Below are positions 16,066 through 25,063 of a stretch of 64,000 nt of DNA, piece after piece. The notes beneath the pieces were generated by a model. That model was not told where the DNA came from, made no database searches, and saw nothing but the letters and a program-made list of their open reading frames with translations. The position numbers and the translations under genes are program-made. The stretch comes from RH-AL1 sp965277735 (GTDB lineage Bacteria > Pseudomonadota > Alphaproteobacteria > Rhizobiales > Beijerinckiaceae): the NCBI GenBank assembly GCA_965277735.1, contig CBDIDO010000003.1, positions 558,001-622,000 of the forward strand, written 5' to 3'. Numbering within the stretch: position 1 is the stretch's first letter; each line of letters begins with the position of its first letter.

Positions 16066-17571
16066 TCAGGTCGTCCGCAATCCGTCCGCCGGCGCAAGCG
16101 TGGCGGACTTCGCCCCGACACCCGCAAACAGCGCGTCGAGCCTCACGCGCTCCGCCGCCGAGCGCGGCACGGCCAGCGCCAGCCCGACATAGACGGCGAG
16201 ATTGCCGACCAACGCCACCGCGCCCGATGTCAGGCCCCACGCCCATGGGATGCCGATCGGCCAGAGCACCTGCAGCGCGCAGACGGCGGCGATGCCGGCG
16301 ATCATCGCACCCAGCGCCGCCCAGCGGTCGCCGAGCTTGGAAAAGATCCCGAAGTACAGCGGCACCGACAGCTGCACCATGACCTGGAAGGCGAATAGCG
16401 CGATCGAGAACAGGCTCGGCAGCGGCAGGCAGGCGATCGCGGCGGCCGACAGCGTGATCGCCGCCATCGCGATCTGCGAGGCGAGGCGCAGGCCGCGATC
16501 GCCGAGGGGGCGTCGGCGCAGCGCGGCCAGGATGTCGTTGGCCGCCTGCGCGCCGCAGGCCTGCACCGTGGCATCGATGTTGCCCATCGAGGCGGCGAAG
16601 ACGATGGTGCCGGCGAGCGCCAGCGCGAACGGGCCGCCGGCCGCGAAGGCGAGCGTGAACCAGCCGTCCTGCGGCGCGGCGGCGACATCGGCGCGGCCAC
16701 CAGCGAGCAAAGCGAGCAGGCCCAGCGCCGAGACGAAGATCAGCGACAGCGGCGCGCAATAGGCGGCCGAGCGCTTGACGCTCGCGACGCCGGAGCCGGT
16801 GTAGAGCCGCACGAACAGGTCCGGCCAGCACAGGCTCGAGAGGACGGGCAGCAGCGTAAGCGAGAAGAACAGCAGCGGCTGGCCGCTGCCGGGACCGGGC
16901 AGGGCGAGCCGCGCGGGCGGCAGCGCGGCGAGGCTGGCACCATGCATGAGGAGCCAGGCTACGAGGGCGACGATGAAGGCGCTGCCGAGGATATAGGCGA
17001 CGAAACCCTGCACGACGTCCGAGATGACGATGCCGCGCATGCCCATGCGGATCGTCCAGATCTGCCGCACGCTCATCACGATCACGCCGAGCACGACCGA
17101 GGCCGTGAAGCCGAGATGCCCGAGCGACAGCGCGTGGAAGACGGCGCCGAGCGACTGCATGCCGAGCACCATCCAAGGGTAGAGCCCGACGATGCCGACC
17201 AGCGCCGATACAACGCGTACGGCGCGCGAGTCGAAGCGCAGCGCCAGCAGGTCGGGCTGGGTCTTGAGGTCGTATGTCGCGCCCCAGGTCCAGACGCGAT
17301 CGGCCATCAGGAACATGACGACGGGCGCCAGCAGCGTCGAGATGTTCATGCCGACCACCCCGTTGCCCGCCGTGAAGGCGAAGAAGGCGACGAACACCGT
17401 GCCGGGCTGGTAGGTGTTGAAGAACGCCATCGCCTGCGCGAAGCCGCCGAACGAGCGGCCGGCGACCGTGAAGTCGGAGAAGTCACGGTCGGCGCGATAG
17501 GTTTGCTGCAAAACGGCGACGACCAGCGCGAAGAGCAGGGCGGGCAGGCCCAGGGTGACGAGCAGGCTCAC
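16066..17571 (-). CDS. Sodium:solute symporter (SSS) family transporter
   Basis: This 501-residue, about 13-helix membrane protein resembles the SSS family that takes up solutes with Na+. Hallmarks are AMAFFNTYQPGTVFVAFFAF near the start, MGMRGIVISDVVQGFVAYIL in the middle and AGTIVFAASMGNIDATVQA late. GTG 17571 was chosen because upstream codons are non-membranous and the GTGA overlaps the stop of the small partner gene. It is divergent from a MoxY-like two-component system, so a carboxylate substrate is a reasonable guess. Confidence 0.85.
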   Translation of the reverse strand: MSLLVTLGLPALLFALVVAVLQQTYRADRDFSDFTVAGRSFGGFAQAMAFFNTYQPGTVFVAFFAFTAGNGVVGMNISTLLAPVVMFLMADRVWTWGATYDLKTQPDLLALRFDSRAVRVVSALVGIVGLYPWMVLGMQSLGAVFHALSLGHLGFTASVVLGVIVMSVRQIWTIRMGMRGIVISDVVQGFVAYILGSAFIVALVAWLLMHGASLAALPPARLALPGPGSGQPLLFFSLTLLPVLSSLCWPDLFVRLYTGSGVASVKRSAAYCAPLSLIFVSALGLLALLAGGRADVAAAPQDGWFTLAFAAGGPFALALAGTIVFAASMGNIDATVQACGAQAANDILAALRRRPLGDRGLRLASQIAMAAITLSAAAIACLPLPSLFSIALFAFQVMVQLSVPLYFGIFSKLGDRWAALGAMIAGIAAVCALQVLWPIGIPWAWGLTSGAVALVGNLAVYVGLALAVPRSAAERVRLDALFAGVGAKSATLAPADGLRTT

Positions 17572-17780
17572 CGTGCGCGCCGCGTGGGATCGCAGACATA
17601 GGCCACGACGACGCTCGCTGCGATGAAGGCGCTCGTCGCGAAGAGATAGACGATCACGCGCGGCACGCCGAGGATCGGAGGCCCGTCGCTCGCGAGCTGG
17701 TGCAATTGCGGCGTCAGCGCGAGCACCGCGTCGGCGAGGAACCACGCGCGGATCAGCAAGGGCAGAGGCTGGGGTCTCAT
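17568..17780 (-). CDS. Small two-helix membrane protein, DUF3311-like symporter partner
   Basis: This 70-residue protein has two hydrophobic helices (LLIRAWFLADAVLALTP and YLFATSAFIAASVVVAYV) joined by a PPILGVP segment. That matches the small DUF3311-type proteins that precede SSS symporters, much as in acetate or monocarboxylate permease pairs. Its TGA overlaps the GTG of the symporter. ATG 17780 was used; 17801 is an alternative. The family match is by size, topology and context only. Confidence 0.65.
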   Translation of the reverse strand: MRPQPLPLLIRAWFLADAVLALTPQLHQLASDGPPILGVPRVIVYLFATSAFIAASVVVAYVCDPTRRAR

Positions 17781-17948
17781 CGGGGTCGTGCATCTCGACA
17801 TCACGGCCGCGAGCATCGGCGCCGCGGCGCCGCAGGCCCAGGGCAAGCGCCCCGTCATCACCTGGGCAATTTGCCCGACGCGTCGTTCGGCGGCTTGCCA
17901 ACCCCCGGGGATCGCGGCCTTCTGCGGCGGCACAGTCCGGAGCGCCCG

Positions 17949-19328
17949 ATGCGTCTTCTCCTCCGCCTCCTCCTCGGCATCGCCGCCGTTGTCGCCGTCT
18001 GCCTCGCGGCGACCACGGCCGTTATCCTGCACGACACGCACGCCCGCCTCGAGACGGCGACGGCCTCGAGCGCGGACCGGGCGGCGCGCGCGCTCGGCGC
18101 GCTCTATTGGCAGGAGCTGGTGTGGCGCGACGGCCTCAACCGCGCCGAGCTGCTGCCGCTGCCGGAATGGCGCACGCTCGCTACCGCACGCGTCGTCGCG
18201 CCGGGCCTCTGCGTGACCTTCGCGCCCAAAGTGACGGCAAACGCGGCCGACCCGCTGCCGCCGCTCTGCAGCCTCGCCGAGGATGATTTCGCGCCGGCTC
18301 CCGCCTGGTTCGGCACGCTCTATCGCCAGCTCTATGGCGCCTTCCCGCTGGCGCGCCGGCCGATCGACGCGCGCCAGAACGTCGGCGAGATAGTCGCCAC
18401 CGCCGATCCCGGCACCGCGTTGCGGCTCGCCTGGCTCGAGATCGCGCTGCTCCTGCGGACGACGGCGCTGATGGCGCTGGCGATCGGCCTCGGCGTGGCG
18501 CTGCTCGTGGTTCGCGCGCTGATGCCGGTGCGGGCCATCATCGCGCGGCTGCGCCGTCTCGAGGCGGGCGACTATGCGGAGAGCCTCGGGCGCCGCGGCG
18601 GGGCCGAGCTCGGTCAGATCGCCCGCGCCGTCGACGCGCTGGCGGGACGCCTCGCCCGCACGCAGGCGGCGCGCGCGGCGCTGACGCGCCAGCTGTTCCA
18701 GGTGCAGGAGGACGAGCGCCGCGCGCTCGCCCGCGACCTGCACGACGAATTCGGCCAATGCCTCGCCGCGACGAGCGCGCTCGCCGGCTCCATCGAGGCC
18801 GGCGCCGCCGACCGGCCCGACCTCGCCGCCGATGCGCGCGCCATCGCCAGCGCGGCGCGGCGCATGATGCGCACGCTGCAAGAGGCGCTGGTGCGCCTGC
18901 GCTCGCAGGATATCGACGAGCTCGGCCTCGCCGCCTGCCTACGCCAGCTCGCGGCGTCGCGCACCGGGGCCGACGTCCGGCTCGAGACGGCGGGCGACCT
19001 CGCCGCCGTGCCGCGGCCGATCGCCGTCGGGCTCTACCGCATCGCGCAGGAATGCCTGACCAACGCGACACGCCACGGCACCGCGCGGCACGTCGTGGTG
19101 CGCATCGCCGCCGGGGCGGACGAAATGGTCTCGCTCAGCGTCGAGGACGACGGCGGCGGCGATCCCGCGCGCCTCGCGGCGGGCGCGGGCCACGGCGTGC
19201 TCGGCATCCGCGAGCGCATCGCCGCGCTCGGCGGCAGCCTGGCGATCGGTCCCGCGCAGCGCGGCATCAGGGTCGCGGCGACGATCCCGTTCGCGCGGAC
19301 CGCGGCCGGGGCGCCGGTGCCGGCGTGA
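17949..19328 (+). CDS. Sensor histidine kinase, MoxY/LapD-like periplasmic sensor
   Basis: This 459-residue kinase has two membrane helices (LLLRLLLGIAAVVAVCLAAT and MALAIGLGVALLVVRALM) flanking a roughly 130-residue periplasmic sensor, then HAMP, a HisKA_3 domain with the phosphoacceptor at His265 (RDLHDEFGQCLA) and an ATPase domain (ECLTNATRHG, then VEDDGGGDPARL). The sensor part (LCVTFAPK, WFGTLYRQLYG) resembles MoxY/LapD periplasmic domains. It is coupled to a NarL-type regulator by a GTGA overlap and faces the symporter operon, which it may control. Confidence 0.9.
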   Translation: MRLLLRLLLGIAAVVAVCLAATTAVILHDTHARLETATASSADRAARALGALYWQELVWRDGLNRAELLPLPEWRTLATARVVAPGLCVTFAPKVTANAADPLPPLCSLAEDDFAPAPAWFGTLYRQLYGAFPLARRPIDARQNVGEIVATADPGTALRLAWLEIALLLRTTALMALAIGLGVALLVVRALMPVRAIIARLRRLEAGDYAESLGRRGGAELGQIARAVDALAGRLARTQAARAALTRQLFQVQEDERRALARDLHDEFGQCLAATSALAGSIEAGAADRPDLAADARAIASAARRMMRTLQEALVRLRSQDIDELGLAACLRQLAASRTGADVRLETAGDLAAVPRPIAVGLYRIAQECLTNATRHGTARHVVVRIAAGADEMVSLSVEDDGGGDPARLAAGAGHGVLGIRERIAALGGSLAIGPAQRGIRVAATIPFARTAAGAPVPA

Positions 19329-19978
19329 GCAAGCTCCTCCTCGTCGACGACCACCCGGTCGTCCGCGACGGCTACAAGCGGCTGTTCGAGCGCCAGCCCG
19401 GCTGGCGCGTCGTCGCCGAGGCGGACAATGCGGCCGCGGCCTACGAGGCCTACCGCACCGCGCAACCCGACATCGTCGTGATGGACCTGTCGATGCCGGG
19501 GCCCGGCGGCCTGGAGGCGCTGCGCCACATCCGCCAGTGGGACCGGTCCGCCCGGTTCCTCGTTCTCTCGATGCACGACAACGCCACCTTCGCGCTGAAG
19601 GCGTTCGAGGCCGGCGCCATGGGCTATGCGACGAAGAGCAGCGACGCCGCCGAGCTGGTCGACCTCGTGCGCCGGGTGCTGCGCGGCGAGCGTGCCTTGT
19701 CGGCCGATATGGCGCGGACGCTCGCCGCCGAGCGTATCGCCGGCGGCCGCGCGGCGCTCGACGAGCTCGGGCCCCGCGAGACGGAGATCCTGCGCCTCGT
19801 GGCGAGCGGGCTCACGGCGAGCGAGATCGCCGGTGCGCTGAACCTCAGCCAGAAGACGGTGCAGAACTACCACTACGCGATCAAGGCGAAGGTCGGCGCG
19901 CGGACCGACGCGAGCCTCGTCTGGCTGGCGATCGAGGCCGGCCTCATCGAGCGCCGCCTGCCGGCGGGGAGCGACTGA
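19325..19978 (+). CDS. NarL/FixJ-type response regulator
   Basis: This 217-residue regulator has a receiver domain with the acidic pair at residues 9-10 (LLVDDHPVV), the phosphoacceptor Asp54 (VVMDLSMPGPGG) and the switch lysine in YATKSSD. The LuxR-type helix-turn-helix follows (LGPRETEILRLVASG, then SEIAGALNLSQKTVQNY). It starts with GTG overlapping the kinase stop. It is the cognate partner of the kinase; its targets probably include the divergent symporter. Confidence 0.95.
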   Translation: MSKLLLVDDHPVVRDGYKRLFERQPGWRVVAEADNAAAAYEAYRTAQPDIVVMDLSMPGPGGLEALRHIRQWDRSARFLVLSMHDNATFALKAFEAGAMGYATKSSDAAELVDLVRRVLRGERALSADMARTLAAERIAGGRAALDELGPRETEILRLVASGLTASEIAGALNLSQKTVQNYHYAIKAKVGARTDASLVWLAIEAGLIERRLPAGSD

Positions 19979-20409
19979 AGGCGAAGGTCGATCGCGTGGG
20001 GTAGCCTCGGGCGCCTTGACTTGGCTCGATTTCGCTGCTTGATAGGATTGACTGTATATTACGAAACAAGAGTCTTCGAGTCGCAGTTACATGATCGGAA
20101 TATAGGCAAGAGCGGCCGGCAGTCTCATTTTTTCTGACCAGAAAGAACCAATTCTGCAGCAAAAGATGCGGTAATTGTAGTCTTCCATCGACCGAAGCCG
20201 ATGCGATCCGTCTAAAAACCGGCCCTAAATTGACTGCAGTCACCCAAGTAGAATGCAGTTTCGGTTGGTTCGCCGCTTTCGACGGCGTGGGCAAGTCCAA
20301 TGCCGCTAAAATCGACTCCTGCGGCCTCGGCTGCAATGCCAAGATTTCACCGCTTCGGCGCGCCGAGCACCGATTGGGTCCGTCAGAGCGCGCGCAAGGG
20401 GAGAGTCAC
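19979..20409. other. Long AT-rich intergenic region upstream of DUF1097 gene
   Basis: About 430 bp with no gene and clearly lower GC than its surroundings. It contains a good sigma-70-like pair, TTGACT at 20016 and TTGATA at 20039 with 17 bp between them, and a perfect 12-bp palindrome TGACTGCAGTCA at 20231-20242. A small RNA or long regulated leader for the DUF1097 gene is possible, but nothing specific is recognisable. Confidence 0.5.
20016..20044 (+). promoter_or_regulatory. Candidate sigma-70 promoter
   Basis: TTGACT (20016-20021) and TTGATA (20039-20044) are spaced by exactly 17 bp in the AT-rich gap. It lies nearly 370 bp before the DUF1097 start, so it would make a long leader or a separate transcript. 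Confidence 0.35.
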
Positions 20410-20955
20410 ATGAACTTCGTCACGGCTTTGGCGATCTGCCTCGGGATCATCGGCGGTTTCCTCGCCTACCTCTATCTCGGCCCGATGGCGGGCACGATGC
20501 ACATCTGGATGATCTTCATCGCCACCGCGATGGGCGTCGCGCTCGGCGGCACCAACGAGTCGTTCAAGAACATGGTGGTCTGCGGGATCGCCGGCATGCT
20601 CGTGGCCTGGGCGGCCTCGCTCATCATCATCAACGTCTCGCCGGGCCTGCCGCTGCCGGTGTGGGCGGGGATCGTCGTCGGCGCGGGAACGGCCGCGTTC
20701 ACGCTGCTCGGGCTCATCCCAATCTTCTCGGCGATCCCGGCCACCGTCGTCGGCTATGCCGGCACGTTCGCCTACCTCCTCGGCAACCCGAAGGTGCTGC
20801 TGTCGAACGACGTGCTGCTCGGCATGACGGTGAAGAACCCGCTGCTCAACATCACGCTGTCGCTGGTGATTGCCGCGGCCTTCGGGATCGTCTCGCTCAA
20901 GCTCGCGACCATGATGTCGACGAAGGCCGTCGCCGCCCCCGCACCGGCCGAGTAG
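20410..20955 (+). CDS. DUF1097 family inner membrane protein
   Basis: This 181-residue protein has about five hydrophobic helices (ALAICLGIIGGFLAYLYLG, MVVCGIAGMLVAWAASLIII, and others) with a conserved Gly/Pro-rich middle, matching DUF1097/YcdZ-like proteins. GGGGAGA precedes the ATG. The function of the family is unknown; a transport role is often guessed. A strong terminator follows it. Confidence 0.8.
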   Translation: MNFVTALAICLGIIGGFLAYLYLGPMAGTMHIWMIFIATAMGVALGGTNESFKNMVVCGIAGMLVAWAASLIIINVSPGLPLPVWAGIVVGAGTAAFTLLGLIPIFSAIPATVVGYAGTFAYLLGNPKVLLSNDVLLGMTVKNPLLNITLSLVIAAAFGIVSLKLATMMSTKAVAAPAPAE

Positions 20956-20975
20956 ACGGCTTCATCTCAGCGAGG

Positions 20976-21003
20976 AAGGGCCCGCTCGCGCGGGCCCTTT
21001 TTT
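20976..21003 (+). terminator. Rho-independent terminator
   Basis: A 10-bp stem (AAGGGCCCGC / GCGGGCCCTT), a 4-nt loop and a six-T run at 20998-21003 make a textbook terminator 20 bp after the DUF1097 stop. Confidence 0.9.
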
Positions 21004-21010
21004 CGTGGTC

Positions 21011-21271
21011 TTAGCGGCAGACGCGGTGGTGGCGCGAATAATAGCAACGCCGCCCGTGATAGTAGAAATAGCGCGGGTGGATGCCGAGCGCCCCGTTGAC
21101 GGTGCCGACGCCAGCGCCGACCGCGCCGCCGACGATGCCGCCGATCGGGCCGAGTGCGTGGTTGCCGGCGTGATAGCCGCGCTCGGCGCCGCCCACGAGG
21201 CCCTGCGCCTGGGTTGCCGTCGGAAGGGCAACGGCGGCGAGGATGGCGAAGGCGGCGACATGACGATGCAT
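21011..21271 (-). CDS. Small secreted protein with glycine-zipper segment
   Basis: This 86-residue protein has a Sec signal peptide (FAILAAVALPTATQAQG), a Gly-rich helix (GPIGGIVGGAVGAGVGTVNG) resembling glycine zippers and a Tyr/His/Arg-rich C-terminus with two Cys (RRCYYS, RVCR). A near-perfect AAGGAGG ribosome binding site fixes the start. It is convergent with the DUF1097 gene. Similar short proteins in Rhizobiales are unnamed; the function is unknown. Confidence 0.78.
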   Translation of the reverse strand: MHRHVAAFAILAAVALPTATQAQGLVGGAERGYHAGNHALGPIGGIVGGAVGAGVGTVNGALGIHPRYFYYHGRRCYYSRHHRVCR

Positions 21272-21354
21272 CGATTTACCTCCTTAGGTTGCCTGTCGAA
21301 CAGTCAAGTTGCCTAAAGGTTTCTGTCAAACCAAAGCTTTTCGAGCAATCATGC

Positions 21355-21684
21355 CTATTCCTCGATCGCCTCGCCGGCGGCGTTCCAGTCGAGCATGCCG
21401 CCGGGATAATGCGCGGTGATATCGGTGCGGCCGGCCGCATGCGCGCGGTCGAGCGCGACGAGCGAGCGCTTGCCCGAGCGGCAGTGCAGCACGATGCGCT
21501 TGCCGTCCTGCTTCGGAGGCAGCGCGTCGGTGTCGAAGCTCTGCAGCGGGTTCAGTACCGCGCCCTTGATGTGGCCGTCGGCCCACTCGTTGGGCTCGCG
21601 CACGTCGACGAGGTCGATCGTGCCGTCGGCGAGGCCGCGCTTCAGCTCTTCGCGGCTCACGTCTTCGTGCGGAATATCGGACAT
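21355..21684 (-). CDS. Single-domain rhodanese-like protein
   Basis: This 109-residue protein is one rhodanese domain: VDVREPNEWADGHIKGAVLN at the N-terminal half and the active-site loop LHCRSGKRS with the catalytic cysteine. The last strand and helix (HYPGGMLDWNAAGEAI) are complete. It likely transfers or carries a persulfide sulfur in the cytosol. GAGGAGA precedes the ATG. Confidence 0.92.
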   Translation of the reverse strand: MSDIPHEDVSREELKRGLADGTIDLVDVREPNEWADGHIKGAVLNPLQSFDTDALPPKQDGKRIVLHCRSGKRSLVALDRAHAAGRTDITAHYPGGMLDWNAAGEAIEE

Positions 21685-21783
21685 GGTCTCTCCTCGGGGT
21701 CGGGTGGAAGCTAAGCTGTCGCCGTCGCCGTTTCCAGAGGGGCACGCTTGACGGGGGCGGCCCACCCGCGCAGGTAGGCAGCC

Positions 21784-22677
21784 ATGCGCCGTCGCTACCA
21801 CATCCTCGATGTCTTCACCGACACCAAGCTCGCCGGCAATCCGCTGGCGGTCGTGCTCGATTCGGACGGTCTCGACGATGCGGCCATGCAGAGGATCGCG
21901 CGCGAGTTCAACCTGTCGGAGACGGTGTTCTGCTTTCCGCCGCGCGACCCCGTCAACTCGGCCGCGCTGCGCATCTTCACACCGGCGACCGAGCTGCCGT
22001 TCGCAGGGCATCCGACGGTCGGCACGGCGATCCTGCTCGGCATCGAGAACGCGCCCGACCTGATCGCCCGCGAGGACGTCGGCCTCGTCCTGGAAGAAAA
22101 GATCGGCGCCATCGCCTGCAGCGTCCGCCGCCGCCGCGGAGAGGCGGCTCATGCGCGCTTCGAGGCGCCGCGCGCCGCCGAGGCTTGGGCCTCGCCGCCC
22201 GATCCTCCCGCCATCGCGGCGAAGCTCGGGCTGACGCCGGCCGACATCGGCTTCGACGGCCACCTGCCGTCGTGCTTTTCCGCCGGCAATCCCGTGACCT
22301 TCGTGCCGATCGCCTCGCTCGAGGCGCTCGGGCATGCCGCGTTCCATGGCGCGCCTGGCGAGAAAGCTTTTCTCTATCTCTATGCGCGCGCCGAGCGACA
22401 GGGCGACACGCGGGCGTTCCGCTCGCGCATGCTTTGTCCCGGCTACGGGATGGACGAAGATCCGGCCACGGGTGCCGCGGCCGCCGCCTTCCCCGGCGCT
22501 TGGGCCGCGGGCGAGTCGCTCGCCGAGGGCGAGCATGATTGCATCCTGCTGCAAGGCGTCGAGATGGGGCGCCCGAGCCGCATCGGTGTCGCCTTCGCAA
22601 TCGAGGGCGGCTGCGTCGGGCCGGCGGCGATCGGCGGGTCCGCCGTCGTCGTCATGCAGGGGCATCTCGAGTTTTGA
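21784..22677 (+). CDS. PhzF-family isomerase/epimerase
   Basis: This 297-residue protein matches the PhzF fold: YHILDVFTDTKLAGNPLAVV at the start, the catalytic glutamate in REFNLSETVF, the ELPFAGHPTVGTA motif, and the DPATGAAAAAFPGAW substrate-binding loop. PhzF enzymes isomerise phenazine precursors, but most genomic members have other unknown substrates and no phenazine genes are nearby. Its stop overlaps a Nudix gene. Confidence 0.93.
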   Translation: MRRRYHILDVFTDTKLAGNPLAVVLDSDGLDDAAMQRIAREFNLSETVFCFPPRDPVNSAALRIFTPATELPFAGHPTVGTAILLGIENAPDLIAREDVGLVLEEKIGAIACSVRRRRGEAAHARFEAPRAAEAWASPPDPPAIAAKLGLTPADIGFDGHLPSCFSAGNPVTFVPIASLEALGHAAFHGAPGEKAFLYLYARAERQGDTRAFRSRMLCPGYGMDEDPATGAAAAAFPGAWAAGESLAEGEHDCILLQGVEMGRPSRIGVAFAIEGGCVGPAAIGGSAVVVMQGHLEF

Positions 22678-23408
22678 CCTCGCCGATCCGCGAGGTCGCC
22701 ACGCTCGATTTCCCTGTGGAATCCTACGACTGGGCGTTTCCGCGCGACGACGCCGCGCGGATCGACGCGCATTGGGCCCGCGAACTCGCCGAAAAACCCA
22801 GGATGTTCGACGGCCGCGTCCTGCTCTCGCATCGCTGGGCGATCGAGGGGGACACGGTCGCCGGCGCCTGTTTCGAGACCGGCTTCAAGAGCTTCCTGTC
22901 GTGGCGCGACCTCGGCTACCCCGGCCCGCGCGTGTTCAACGTCTTCTCGATGCCGGCGCTGCGCGCGGCCGACGGGGCGTTCATGCTCGGCGAGATGAGC
23001 GCGGGGACATCGAATGCCGGCAAGCTGTATTTTCCCGCCGGCACACCGGATCTCGACGACATCGGGCCGGATGGGCGGGTCGATTTCGAGGGCTCCATCC
23101 TGCGCGAGCTCGAGGAGGAGACCGGCCTCGCGCCGCACGAGGTCGAGCTGGAGCCGACGTGGCGCATCGTCGTCGCGCCGCGCCCGGCGGTCGCCTGCAT
23201 GCGCATCGCGCGCTCTTCGCTCTCGGCCGAGGCGCTTCAGGCGCGGCTGCTGGTCCACAATGCCGGGGCCGCGAGCCCGGAGCTCGTGCGGCTCGTGCCG
23301 GTCCGCACGCGCGCCGATCTCGATTCCGAGCGGATGCCGGATTTCATGCTCTTTTATCTTGAGGATGCACTGCAAACGCCTGAATCCGGGCCTCGCAGCC
23401 AGATTTGA
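22674..23408 (+). CDS. Nudix hydrolase
   Basis: A 244-residue protein beginning from a TTG that overlaps the PhzF stop (TTGA). The Nudix motif core RELEEETGLAPHEVEL is present at the middle, after GTPDLDDIGPDGRVDFEG, so a divalent metal-dependent pyrophosphatase is expected. The N-terminal 100 residues are a separate domain of unknown function. No ATG is placed near the true start. Translational coupling suggests a shared pathway with PhzF. Confidence 0.75.
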   Translation: MTSPIREVATLDFPVESYDWAFPRDDAARIDAHWARELAEKPRMFDGRVLLSHRWAIEGDTVAGACFETGFKSFLSWRDLGYPGPRVFNVFSMPALRAADGAFMLGEMSAGTSNAGKLYFPAGTPDLDDIGPDGRVDFEGSILRELEEETGLAPHEVELEPTWRIVVAPRPAVACMRIARSSLSAEALQARLLVHNAGAASPELVRLVPVRTRADLDSERMPDFMLFYLEDALQTPESGPRSQI

Positions 23409-23454
23409 ACGGCTAACGTCTGCAGCGCCGCTACGGAAAGGCGCGGCCGTGCCC

Positions 23455-23474
23455 TTGCTTAGAGCGCTAAGCAA
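23455..23474. promoter_or_regulatory. Inverted repeat upstream of exbB, candidate metal-responsive operator
   Basis: TTGCTTAG and CTAAGCAA form perfect 8-bp arms with a 4-bp centre, about 90 bp before the exbB start. Iron-uptake operons in alphaproteobacteria are usually controlled by Irr, RirA or Fur through palindromes of this size. The sequence does not fit a consensus I can name with certainty. Confidence 0.5.
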
Positions 23475-23565
23475 ACCATAAAAGCAGCAATCCTGAAACA
23501 GGCTTTGTCCTTCCCAGCACGGCTGGGGCGTCAGTACATTGGAAAGACTCGAAAGGTCCTTGCAG

Positions 23566-24549
<984 letters not shown>

Positions 24550-24552
24550 GCC

Positions 24553-25053
24553 ATGGCCGCCAAGCTCGCGACTGGCGCGGACGGCGACGACCTCGTCGAG
24601 ACGCATGAGATCAACGTCACGCCGTTCATCGACGTGATCCTCGTCTTGCTCATCATCTTCATGGTGGCGGCGCCGCTGTCGACGGTCGACGTCAACGTCG
24701 ACTTGCCGGCCTCGACCGCCAACCCCGTGCCCCGCCCGGAAAAGCCGATCTTCGTCACGCTGAAGCCGAACAAGCAGCTCGCGCTCGGCGACGACCCGGT
24801 TGCCGCCGACGCCCTTGGCAGCGCGCTCAATGCGGTGACCAACGGCGACAAGGACAAGCGCGTCTTCGTTCGCGCCGACAAGGTGGTGAACTACGGCGAC
24901 GTGATGGAGCTGATGAACACGCTGCGCAACGCCGGCTATCTCAAGATCGGGCTGGTCGGGCTCGACTCCGGCAAGCACGACGTCGCGCCGCCGCCCGGCC
25001 AGCCGGCCGCGCCCGGCGTCGCGCCGCCGACATCGGGCACGGTCAAGCCGTGA
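24553..25053 (+). CDS. exbD: TonB-system protein ExbD
   Basis: This 166-residue protein has one N-terminal helix with the conserved aspartate (INVTPFIDVILVLLIIFMV) and a periplasmic domain (DLPASTANPVPRPEKPIFVT). The tail is Pro/Gly-rich. It starts 3 bp after exbB ends. It partners ExbB in energising outer membrane uptake. Confidence 0.95.
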   Translation: MAAKLATGADGDDLVETHEINVTPFIDVILVLLIIFMVAAPLSTVDVNVDLPASTANPVPRPEKPIFVTLKPNKQLALGDDPVAADALGSALNAVTNGDKDKRVFVRADKVVNYGDVMELMNTLRNAGYLKIGLVGLDSGKHDVAPPPGQPAAPGVAPPTSGTVKP

Positions 25054-25063
25054 CCTTGCTGCG

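Noticed and set aside
21784..22677. Phenazine biosynthesis
   Set aside because: Only PhzF is present; the family is widespread without phenazine genes.
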